Shown one piece after another: positions 23,206 to 32,480 of a stretch of 35,120 bases of DNA (position 1 is the stretch's first letter; each line of letters starts with the position of its first letter). This DNA is from Bigelowiella natans CCMP2755 (taxonomy: Eukaryota; Cercozoa; Chlorarachniophyceae): the NCBI GenBank assembly GCA_000320545.1, contig ADNK01002625.1, positions 42,501-77,620 of the forward strand. Direction: 5' to 3'. The position numbers and the translations under genes are program-made. Under the pieces are notes generated by a model that was not told where the DNA came from, searched no databases, and saw nothing but the letters and a program-made list of their open reading frames with translations.

Positions 23206-23650
23206 AGGAAGGTTTTTGGAAGCATACCGTAGTTAAAGCATAGTCGTTGGCTGCTTCTCTTTGTATTCGCACTAAATGAAGGTCATTTCGAACCTATCGT
23301 TGATGTTATTGCACAACAAACCAGCGCCTCATCATAAGCACACCATTACCACTCTGCTGCTGGTGCTAAATATTGAATACACTCTAGCAATTCGGGGCAG
23401 GAGATGGATTGTGGGGTTATGACACTGATCAGTGGTCTACCGTGATATCGTAAGAGAATGCCCCATAGAAAGGAGTTGGGATTAGAACCTAGAGCAAAAT
23501 GATGATGATGCTGATGATGATGCTGATGATGATGCTGGTTGTGGTGGCCATGATAATGATGATGATGATGAACGTGGCTTGGATAATAGAGATAACATCT
23601 ATTCCTTATAGTAGCAGCGACAAGCAAATGTCACGAATATGTTCCATACT

Positions 23651-23687
<37 letters not shown>

Positions 23688-23908
23688 TGCATGCACACCG
23701 TGCGCACAACTGAAAAGTAATGAGTAACGTTTAAAAGTAAATGTTCTTCTAATAAGAGAGTAGTAGAAACACACGATGATGTGTGCACTCATACATAGGT
23801 ATTGATAAAGCATAGTAGTAGTAGTACCCCATCTCCAGGGTTGGCAATACTCCAACATAACTGAAATATGATAGCACCCATACTTGAGATTTTTAAGGTC
23901 ATATTCAC

Positions 23909-23951
<43 letters not shown>

Positions 23952-25323
23952 ATATGTAACCATCTTTCTGCTTGCACATACGCTTGTGTGTATGTACAAC
24001 AATAATAATTTCCAGCATCACAACAACTGCGGCACCCGCAACAATAATAACAACTGTAATCATCGCCATCGTCGTCGCCATTGCCATAATCATTTATCAT
24101 CTTCATCATTTTATGATGCTAGCACCAATTTGATCGCTAATACCTGATTTGCCAACACGCTTGCTCCAACTCCGAGAAATATATCATCTGCGTCAGCTGA
24201 TTTAATAGATTTACGTGCACATCATATATCACCTAATTGCCTCATAAGTGCGCTCATAAAGAGAGGAAGAGAGATCGCTTCGTCATCACTACTGCCATCC
24301 TCATTTTCATCATCATCACCGTCAAGTATATACCTTGCACTTTAAAGTGTTTTGCGAAAATGTTGGAGGCTATTGCCTGTTGTTGTATTGGTGCGTGTGT
24401 CAAAAAGTAACTTAGCAGCTGAGAGGGGGCGGGTTAACATCAATTTGGATTTACACAGACACACACACACACACACACACAAACACGTGTTCTCCATCCC
24501 CTCCCTATCGCTGCGACAATAACAATAATCATACCCCCTCCCCCCCCACCACCTCTCGAAATGCCAAAATTCCTTGGTAATTTGAGTACCTGTTATTTAT
24601 TGTTGTTCTTGTTTTGATTAGAAATAAGCAAAATTAACAACATAACCAATTTTCTCGCCCGTGCCTCTCCCTCCCCCCCCCCACGTATGTGAGTATGCAT
24701 TAGGGTATAATTACAAGCGAAAAATTCTTAAATTGTCTAAAAGAATAATATCTGAAAGCTACAAAGTAATAGTAGTTCGGAATTGTCACTATACATCGAA
24801 TCGCTTAAATCCAATGAAGGGGCCTTCTGGTACTTTTCCAGCATAATATCTGCAGCAAGTGTGTTCTCTAATGGTAGCAGCAAGTTATGGAGAAGAAACA
24901 GGAACGCCCAATGATAGGCCAGTACAAGAGAGAGAAGGTGTGAGTGACTCAAGTGTATCCATAGAGATGCATTGTATCAGTTAAATGGCATGCCTCTCTT
25001 CTATACTGCTTATCAAAACACGACGAGTGTTATGTAAGCACGCGGAGCAAACCTGCGAGTGATAACATCACGCATCCGTCTGGATTGCTGTCTTTGTCGT
25101 ACTTGTTTTTCAATAATTCGCCCTCAAACTGGCGGTAGAATGCCTTCGGTTTGGCTGAATTATAAAAACAAGTATCACTTTACACTATTTCCTACGAGGT
25201 GAAAGAACAACATCTATTCAGTCATTTGGTCTATAACACAAGTGTCGTCACCACTTCATGTAGTCTATCATCATCCAATTCATACCAACCGGCTTCAACA
25301 GCTCTCTCAGAGATAGCAGCCAT
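20066..25323 (-). CDS. ACC-synthase-like PLP aminotransferase (fold type I), 22 exons, 429 aa
   Basis: Exons in coding order: 25323-25290, 25154-25053, 24867-24795, 24589-24553, 24376-24334, 24187-24144, 23860-23828, 23488-23441, 23365-23350, 23271-23228, 22895-22804, 22629-22562, 22391-22354, 22208-22119, 21986-21959, 21852-21802, 21631-21578, 21361-21327, 20969-20923, 20809-20768, 20643-20593, 20285-20066. They sum to exactly 1290 nt in one frame, stop TAG. Motifs run in family order: LSLAENTL (43-50), YSNYQGILAFREAIA (71-85), GVGASVLANQ, NPGDGVLIPTPFYG, CSPDNPLGR (181-189), VSDELY (212-217, D214 for the pyridine nitrogen), WAASKDFGASGFRMG with PLP lysine K254 and R262, AGLFVWLDLR, APGESFG and PGYFRM with substrate-carboxylate arginine R381. 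Such enzymes act on S-adenosylmethionine (ACC synthase) or transaminate amino acids; which one is not decided here. Start MAAISERAVEA has a GCAATGG context. The 16-base exon 9 is the least certain. Confidence 0.85.
21003..21039 (+). repeat. GT microsatellite in an aminotransferase intron
   Basis: GT units with one GA interruption, inside intron 20970-21326. Confidence 0.85.
21990..22013 (+). repeat. AT microsatellite at a splice acceptor
   Basis: About 12 AT units at the 3' end of intron 21987-22118 (minus strand). The AT repeat runs straight into the acceptor TATATAG before the 28-base exon. Confidence 0.8.
22496..22523 (+). repeat. GT microsatellite
   Basis: About 14 GT units inside intron 22392-22561 of the aminotransferase gene. 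Confidence 0.85.
22761..22801 (+). repeat. CTA/CTT trinucleotide repeat next to a splice donor
   Basis: ACTACT repeats immediately downstream (minus strand) of the donor at 22803, so the microsatellite starts within the first bases of the intron. Another AGC/AGT run lies at about 22915-22934 beyond the exon. Confidence 0.7.
23163..23201 (+). repeat. GA microsatellite
   Basis: About 18 AG units in intron 22896-23227; read on the minus strand it is a pyrimidine tract. Confidence 0.85.
23500..23572 (+). repeat. GATGAT/GCTGAT repeat
   Basis: An imperfect trinucleotide repeat (ATG-type) in intron 23489-23827. Its Met or His runs in translation are artefacts of the repeat. Confidence 0.75.
23654..23684 (+). 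repeat. AC microsatellite
   Basis: About 15 AC units in intron 23489-23827 of the aminotransferase gene. Confidence 0.85.
23914..23950 (+). repeat. AT microsatellite
   Basis: About 17 AT units in intron 23861-24143 of the aminotransferase gene. Confidence 0.85.
24460..24481 (+). repeat. AC microsatellite
   Basis: About 11 AC units in intron 24377-24552, followed by C-rich tracts (about 24535-24548; another at 24670-24682 in the next intron). Confidence 0.8.
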
Positions 25324-25478
25324 TGCTACTGCAGGGTCTTTACCGCTCTGTAAGTTAATAGCACGTATTATCACAGGCTGTGTTAAAGTGAAGTATAACA
25401 AAAGCATTACCTACCATCGTAACATTGCATAGTAGGTATCATTATCGTCGCTATCGATTCATACAAAAGTGAAGTTCT

Positions 25479-25908
25479 CTAGTACACGACGGTTTCTGCC
25501 TTACACTTCTTACATTGATAGGCGATGAGGATGATGTAGAGAGCGACGCACAACAGTACACAGCGGCCAACCAAGGCCTTGCGAGTGGTCTAAATGAGAT
25601 CATCCGGGTATGATGGCCTCGATTGCGACGTATTTTCCTTGCCTCTCTTCTCATTTTCATAAGACTCCTTGTAGTCGTTGTTGTAGGCGTTGCTCCGCGT
25701 GGAGAAAGTCTTTTCGTCGTCATCATCATCATCATCAGCGGCCTGGTGCTTCTATTAAAACACATACGATTCATTCGGTACTTCCAATACTAGTATTTCA
25801 TGAACCTAAAATTAGTTAAAAAACGACAGTTCACCTGCTCTTCAGGGCACTCATTTACTATGTTCTTTTTCCTGCTCTCCTCCCCCCCCCTCCAACGGAA
25901 GCTTTCCT
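25479..25908 (-). CDS. Acidic protein with in-frame TAG before a C-terminal membrane segment (partial)
   Basis: Exons 25908-25835 and 25751-25590 join GTGAAC...AATAG in phase. They encode a polar peptide (EESRKKNIVNECPEEQ), seven Asp from a GAT/GAC repeat, then an Asn/Tyr/Glu-rich stretch ending PSYPDDLI and TAG (25592-25590). The same frame continues 36 codons to a second TAG at 25479 with a clear hydrophobic helix (RCVLLCVALYIILIAYQC) and a basic KKCK tail, like a C-terminal anchor. No GT donor in phase removes the stop. So the protein ends at 25590, or the TAG is read through, or it is a nonsense mutation. The upstream exon (phase 1) was not found; it may lie beyond island 5. No family is recognised. 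Confidence 0.45.
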
Positions 25909-26039
25909 CTGCAACAGGTTTAGAGCACGAGCAGTAGATAAAAATGAAACAGCACGTGTTTTTAACCTGCGACAACTTAATTTAAAAGTCGTTTTACCCA
26001 AAAGTTCCACTACATTGCGACACAAAATATTTAATGTCG

Positions 26040-27150
26040 CAGCCTTGAAATGTCATGATTTTGCATGTATCAACACGTATCATTGCATGTGTTCTGTGAC
26101 TCGTGCAATGCTTGGCTGACCCTAGCATCAATCGGCATCCATGCCAATTTCATGGGATGCGGCTGATTTTTTTGTGTCTCTCACCAACAGGGTGCTGACA
26201 AGTCCTCGCAACGAGTGTTGTTGAGGCTCTGCTGCGTGCAAATGCCTGTCTCCCATGTGGTTCTGGCGCATGCTGCAGTTTTTGATCAACGCTTTCTTCA
26301 TTGTTCATTGTTGCTTGCTCAACACATCATCCTCAGCTTCCTCAGATGTGAATCTTTAGCTAGTTGTGTTGCTCACCACCAACAGAGTGCTGACAAGTCT
26401 AGAAGTCCTCGCAATGATTTTTGTTGAGGCGCTGCTGCATGCACACGCCTGTCTCCCATTGCCAGCATTGGCGGTCATGCCAGCGTGGCGCACGCGCTAG
26501 CGCGTGCAGGTTTGCACCAATGCTAGAATGCTTCATTCATTCTAGCTGTGATGGTGGTTCATCCCTCGCTGTGGATTGTCCTGTGTGCATGTCTCCCATG
26601 TGGTTGCTGCACAACACGTCGAGCGACCAGTCTGTCAGTTTTCCAGCTCGAAATTGATGAACTGAACACGATTTTGGCGCTCCACCGGCGTGATCGAACA
26701 ATGAACAATGAACAATGAATGAAGCACGATCATGCACAAAATCCATTAGTCCAACACACGCCAATGTTTCACATCGTGGCGCTTGATGATGTGATAGACA
26801 CAGCAATGTGACACAATTGATTCAACTAGCCAAGCATGCTTGCACAAAATTCGCTCACTCTTGCAAATGCGACGGCTAGACGGGCGTGCGTGACTAAATG
26901 ATGCACGCACAGGTCCTGTGTGAGTCACACTGATTTAGTGATAATGCTTCAATGCAATGTCTAGACGTAGATTGCACCCCATGAATTTGACACCATCTAA
27001 ACCATCATGTCAGATCACATTGCTCGATGCTGCGACGCATGCAACAAAATGTTCCCTCGCCGGCCAGATGCACACCAGCAATGAACAACAATGCATCTTC
27101 GTTGGGGTTGTTTCATCAGCTTACATGCATCTAAATTGCACAGGTTGAAG
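26040..27150. repeat. CTAG/TGCA palindrome-rich island 5 with a diverged direct repeat
   Basis: Same word bias as the other islands, somewhat weaker (TGCATG, GCTAGCGCG, TCTAGACG). It contains two diverged copies of a segment of about 85 bases at 26181-26261 and 26373-26460, sharing GTGCTGACAAGT, AGTCCTCGCAA, TTGTTGAGGC and GCCTGTCTCCCAT. A triple ACAATGA run lies at about 26698-26716. No supportable gene; the many short frames overlap on both strands. Confidence 0.5.
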
Positions 27151-27602
27151 CAATGACACCTTCTATTAAAGAGTGGTATTCTCTTAGCCAACCTTGTCAT
27201 CAAGCTATAATTACACCGACTGCAACATCTGATTTATCGAATTTATTAACTGCGTACTAATTAGCTAACAAGATTCGGTTTGATTATGTGTCAAATTCTC
27301 TTCATTTCCTTCACACATATCGTTCTTCCATTGCCATATGTGTGTACCAAAACCCAAATTCACACACGATGCACACGTGTATACATAACGTCAACTGTGT
27401 ATAAATTTCTTTTTATATTTTAGCTGACAACAACTTCATCCTCTGCATAAGATGTGCCCTTCGTTGGCCACAAAACTAACAAGTATCCCAAGCGAAAAAC
27501 AAGTATTTTCTAGCACTCTATTCAGGTGATTCAGGAAAAAGAATGTAAAATTTAAATCCAAAGGAGCTTCAGCTGATGTGTGTATTGAGCAGGTACTAAC
27601 TT
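27151..27602. other. AT-rich intergenic stretch
   Basis: It lies between island 5 and the stop of the minus-strand secreted-protein gene. It is AT-rich and includes short ACACA runs (about 27316-27390). Nothing coding is supported. Confidence 0.35.
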
Positions 27603-28300
27603 CTAATAGCCTTTGGGACTAAGATCGAATAATTCGCTTTGTTTTTCCTTCTCCGATTTGGTGATATCCTTGCCCTTTTTGTTTCCATGGATCCAGATGC
27701 AGTTTTGATAAAGCTCCGACCGGTAGCACACACGACCCTATTTCATATTCAAAAAGAAGGAGTTCTGTCATATCTAGCCGAGTAGATTGCAAAATGAATG
27801 CCAAGGTAATCCTAGGCATGTGCATTGATAATTTCCATTCAATAAATCTCAACGAATCGAGTTCGGTACTAATCATCTTGCAACATGCCATATGATGTAC
27901 TGATATCATCATTTAAATAATCTGTATATGTTATACGTTCTTCGTGTTGTCGTAGGTCTTGAGCCAGTGCCATTCCAATCTACAACCTATTTTATGATGG
28001 GTACTAATCATTTTTAAAGCTAATCGCATAGAAATGAAGGGATACCAGCAGGTTATATGATGTGCTACTGCGTATATGTTTTCGTATAGCATCAGATATA
28101 CCTTTATTTCTGCATTTGTTGAAAGTTCCATCCGGAAAAACAAACTTATTGAGAAACCTGAGTGGAGAAAGAAAGAGGGGCTATGACTATCTGGTGATTA
28201 TGCCGATGATGACGAAACTATGAAGAGGATGGACGTGTGGTTATGATATTAGTTCAAAATACCAATTTTAAATTCATATGTTTGAAAATAAAAATGTATG

Positions 28301-28343
<43 letters not shown>

Positions 28344-29525
28344 CATTTCAGAGTTGAAGTTGCCATTGAGTCCTCCTGCTCTTAGGTGCCAGAAAGGCAC
28401 AAATTCGCCTTTTTTGGTCTTCGCAGTGACGCGAATGGGATCAATCTTTTCACCATTTAATCGAAATTCTTGGTAACCGCCGTGGCCATACTTTAGCATA
28501 ACCTAGTGAAGGGAGATTCAGTATTCTGTTGTGCGTGTGGAGATTAGTTGACTTTTTTAATGTTATTACTATTAGCATTATCATTTCATTGACAGTGATC
28601 TTGTTTGAACTAGCACCTATCGCTATTACTATATCGACGGCTTTTCTTCTGCTACAGTTACTACAACTATTACTAATACTACATCAACGGTGTCCTTCTT
28701 TGGAATAGGTTCCCATTTCTTGGGTGGAATAGTATAGCCGCAGATCTTAGACGGGGTAGGGAGTCTTCTATCCTCTCTCTTCGTCCAAATCCATCCTTCA
28801 TAGTTGTTGAATGAATTATATGTAACATAAAACTTGTGATTAGGTATTGTCTTTTATTTATGATGGTATTTGAATGTTCTTCTTGATCGAAGAACAACTA
28901 CAAAAACGAGCACACATACCCTTTTTCCTCCACGCATCTTCAAAACTCTGATACTTAGCACTTTTAGTTTGCATTGGCCATATTCCTCGTTCCATGCTAG
29001 GGTTTTTAAATCGCTTCTTAACCTTTTTGGAATAACAAAACCGTAGGCGTCTTAGAGGTCATCTATTGTTCTTCCCGACGTTCGTGCAGATATGCGCGTA
29101 TTATTACCTGCAGCACTTGACTCTGCTTATTAATTTGCCATGGAGTGTATAATAGGCCATCACAGTCCCGAAAATTGAGTTTGCTAGAGTGTATGTCATA
29201 GGTTTCGAATCATTTGATAAAATGGCTGCTTCTTCTAGCAAAGTTACAAGAGCTACCGATGATAGTGTCAGAGTGCTAAATATCAAACTATCGTATTCGA
29301 TGTATGACAATGTGTTCAGTGTGGGACTGAAACGGATTGAGTGAGCAATTTTAATTGATCTTCTTACTTCTCCTTGCATGACGTCCTGAAATTGGAATAG
29401 GGTAGGTTTTTGTTGTTAACCCGCTTGACTACCATCCCATGTCCTTTAGCTCCGAGAATACACGTCTCAGGGCATAAAATCGAAATTACGATGGCCAATG
29501 GGAAGAGTGGGAATGATGGCTGCAT
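27603..29525 (-). CDS. Secreted protein, probable LPMO-like copper enzyme, nine exons, 295 aa
   Basis: Exons in coding order: 29525-29368, 29183-29108, 29050-29023, 28996-28920, 28832-28683, 28502-28345, 28157-28102, 27986-27937, 27737-27603. They sum to 888 nt in one frame, stop TAG. Residues 1-28 are a good signal peptide (MQPSFPLFPLAIVISILCPE...) with likely cleavage A-K-G before HGMVV, so the mature protein would begin with His (H29). KYGHGGYQEFRLNG (167-180) resembles the segment with the second copper-binding His (H170) in chitin/cellulose-active lytic polysaccharide monooxygenases. FPDGTFNKC..KGCRLEWHW and YRSELYQNCIWI near the C-terminus resemble the end of that fold. Nine cysteines remain after cleavage. 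Inferred: secreted, oxidative cleavage of a polysaccharide. Similarity is by motif only, and the family is uncertain. The 26-base intron 28997-29022 is unusually short but is needed to avoid a TAA. Confidence 0.65.
28302..28341 (+). repeat. AT microsatellite directly after a splice donor
   Basis: About 20 AT units in intron 28158-28344 of the LPMO-like gene, starting four bases after the donor (GTAA then AT repeats, minus strand). Confidence 0.85.
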
Positions 29526-29580
29526 TCTATACACCTCAATTTCTGTTAGCACATTAAAATACAACAAATATTAGAATTAG

Positions 29581-29668
29581 CTACGATGCGGCTGCGCCAT
29601 ATTTCGGATACATAACACGTCTACTCCTACACACACACACACACACACACACACATGAAAACACACAT

Positions 29669-29726
<58 letters not shown>

Positions 29727-30163
29727 TGACACGCCGAAACTATGTATGCGTCTAGTTCTTAGTTTCTTTTTTAGATAATCTGAACGCGTATTTAGAGGTA
29801 GGCTGCACGAATACCTGGCCTGTGGTTTCAGATCGTATGAGTTATGTTGATGCAAGACTTTGCTCCAGGTTCCAGCAGAGGCTAGAGAGATCACGTGTGT
29901 GTGTGCGTGTGTGTGTCTAGGGTTTGTGTCGGAGAATGAGTTATCTGGTGAGAGCACAGTGCTTTAACACAGGCAGTGATGCCGCGCGCACGTAGCCCTG
30001 CCTGTGCCTGAATCACAAAGCTTCCGAGACCACCATCGCACTTGTTGCAAAAAATGGCTTTTCAGCATGTCGCAGGTGAAAAAACGCACATAAATTAAGA
30101 TAAATTACCCTGGTTCCGCTGGCATGAGATGGGTCTTAGAAAGGGTTGGATGCAAACTCTCAT
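29581..30163 (-). CDS. Small CxxC protein, four exons, 84 aa, unknown
   Basis: Exons 30163-30109, 30057-29971, 29881-29815 and 29626-29581 join in phase (255 nt, stop TAG). The peptide starts MRVCIQPFLRPISC and has FCNKCDGG (CxxC, about 21-28), then GSFVIQAQAGLRARGITA, and ends YPKYGAAAS. The CxxC may bind metal, but only one clear pair plus two upstream Cys is visible. The donor GTGTTA of exon 2 is weak and other frames of exon 1 are open further upstream (to 30289), so the N-terminus is tentative. The gene lies head to tail with the LPMO-like gene, 55 bases upstream of its start. Confidence 0.45.
29628..29715 (+). repeat. Compound AC/AG microsatellite
   Basis: AC repeats (two blocks) followed by about 15 AG units, in intron 29627-29814 of the small CxxC gene. 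The AC end abuts the acceptor of the last exon (minus strand GTGTAG). Confidence 0.85.
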
Positions 30164-30403
30164 AGGAACAGCTTGCTCCAATGCCGCCGACGCGTGTCTA
30201 CAAAATCCCTGATGTTTTACCGTTACGACATGGCAACATGTGGGTGGAGGGCAACAATTTATGCCGAAAACTTCCAAAAATAGAACCATTGGAATTCTCA
30301 CAAGATAATAATTAATAACACCAATAATTAATCACACGAGATGTGAATGAATCACGTGAGACTTGGGACAAACTTTGAAGCGTGTCTACGCGTGCTTAAT
30401 TAG

Positions 30404-30760
30404 TCAGCGTCTCAAATCTCTATCTACCAGGCCTTTTTCCAAAGACAGCTGATTGCGAGCAAAAACTGGAAAAAAGGCCCCTATTTCTGACACAAGAAGA
30501 GCATCCACAGCGTGACTAATTTCAGATTGACTTTTTCCGACCTTACGATAATTAGAACACCGTTTCATATCGTTGTCGCACATGTGAAAACACAGAAATT
30601 CTTCGCATTCTGAACTGTAAGCCCTTGACGCACACCTCCAAAAGGATGGTGTTTCGTTCCGACAGCCATTGGATATTTTTTGAAATTCGGTAATATTCAT
30701 GGAATTTGTAATCTGCGACAAATAAACTGTTGTTATCGTTACGCGGTAGGAGCACGCCAT
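30404..30760 (-). CDS. Cysteine-rich single-exon reading frame, 118 aa, unknown
   Basis: ATG at 30760, stop TGA at 30404. The product has seven Cys, most in the middle (NGCRNE, WRCAS, SECEEFLCFHMC, KRCSN), then a Ser/Glu helix and a basic end (DRDLRR). No signal peptide. A 21-base segment with intron-like ends (GTGTGC...TTACAG) lies inside but keeps the frame. An overlapping frame in another phase (30797-30552, starting MSFVKVFTF) is also open for 81 codons, so either could be the real one. No family is recognised. Confidence 0.35.
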   Translation of the reverse strand: MACSYRVTITTVYLSQITNSMNITEFQKISNGCRNETPSFWRCASRAYSSECEEFLCFHMCDNDMKRCSNYRKVGKSQSEISHAVDALLVSEIGAFFPVFARNQLSLEKGLVDRDLRR

Positions 30761-30841
30761 TCTGTTGTTGAAACGTAAACACCTTTACGAAACTCATATC
30801 CCTCCCCTCTACTTCAAGAACTACTATCTAGGACTTGAAGA

Positions 30842-32064
30842 ATGTGCATGGTGGACATGGCCGGGCTGCGGCTCTGGATTGTTCTGGTCAGTATTCGATT
30901 TTTTGTTGGTGCAAAATCGGTGATTTTTTGGCACGTTGATGATAGTATTGAGTGTCATTTTGCAATAGGGTTTCTGCCTCATCTCTGTGCACTCGGAAGC
31001 TAACTCAACGATAATAAGCGCAGGGTAAAATTAATTTATAGCTATAGATGCCATGAAATATTATTCTTATTCTATCTTACATTCCTATCTTCTCTCTAGA
31101 TGCCGCCAACAGGCATTGAGCTTTCTGCTGCCCTACAACTCCTCATACACCCCATGCGCCAATGAACTCTACAAGATGTTCTCGGTTAACAATGATTTGG
31201 GATTCTCCAACATCCAAACAAAATGCATAGGCCGCAGCTCTCTTGAATCTTGCTTTTCGGTAAGCATATCCTCCCCCTCCCCTCTCTCGCTCTCTCCCAC
31301 ACATATATTTGATTATGTATTGGAATAATAAACATATATGTATATTGATACACTGATTGATATGATACAGATAAATGATCCTGTAAATACGATGGGAGTA
31401 CAGCTGAACGACAACATAGACGATTGTGAGCTATGCGCCAACAGAACAGCTTGCCAATCGCTGCTAAATCTTCTGTTTCTCAACATCTCTTCTTCACCTG
31501 GAAGTTGCACAACGCCTACCTCCGACCCTACCGTGATTTTTACCGACCTAACCCTCATCGTTTTCATGAGGTTCCAGCTAGATATAAAGTGCTCTGGTGT
31601 GTACAGCTACGACGTGCAAGACGGCTACATGCAGGTAAATCGATAACCTACTATGCATCTTGTTTGAACCTACCCTTTCTCATGATAAAAAATCCCCTGG
31701 AGCGAGAATACAACAACATTGTTTGGATAAATCTTCATTAGCTTCGTCTACATTGTTGATGTGTTTGGTATAATATTTCTGCCGTGTATTGCTTGCATCC
31801 TAGACATCTCGAAATACTCTCTAATAGCAGACCTGCTTTTTAACAACAGAATCTACAATACCTGACACAATGCAAGTGCGCTTTGCTGCCTTGTCCTCCT
31901 GGTATTTACTGTGGTGAAAATCAGAAGCCTGAGTTTTGTCCTCTTGGCCACTACTGCCCTTCCTATGGGGGAGAGAAGATAAAATGCAAGGACGGTTACT
32001 TTTGCCCAACTGGGAGTACCAAGGAGACAGAATGCGCGCCGTAAGTCTCTTGTTTGTCCTCTTG

Positions 32065-32101
<37 letters not shown>

Positions 32102-32397
32102 AACTACTTCTGTGTGATCTATCGATCGTTTTAATGTTGTTTTTTTTTTTTATCAAATGCAAAAGACTTTTCTCTTTGGAAGTAAAGCGATAAAGAACAA
32201 ATGATGTATATTCATGATGCTTATTTTCCTCTTTTCCTCCCCCAGACGATTGACCACCTACTCAGTGATTTCCTCCTCCGTTCGTTTATCAATTCGAATT
32301 TGCACTTGCCATTTTTTCCTAAGTTGGTCTAATTTATTCACCCAGTTTTGCTTATTGTCCGGAAGAATCGTCGCGACAGTACGAGTATGGCAAACGC

Positions 32398-32480
<83 letters not shown>

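Noticed and set aside
24230-24310. Possible extra minus-strand aminotransferase exon
   Set aside because: It is open and has splice-like ends, but its phase does not fit the neighbours, whereas joining 24334 directly to 24187 restores the family sequence.
25199-25432. Plus-strand frame of 77 codons
   Set aside because: It lies opposite the first exon and upstream flank of the aminotransferase gene and has no recognisable content.
27619-27912. 97-codon minus-strand frame
   Set aside because: The last exon of the LPMO-like gene is open in all three minus frames. Only the frame that keeps phase with the eight upstream exons was kept.
28683-28897. Minus-strand frame reading KDGFGRRERIED
   Set aside because: Its end phase leads to a stop after the next exon. 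The phase starting at 28832 keeps the frame through all following exons.
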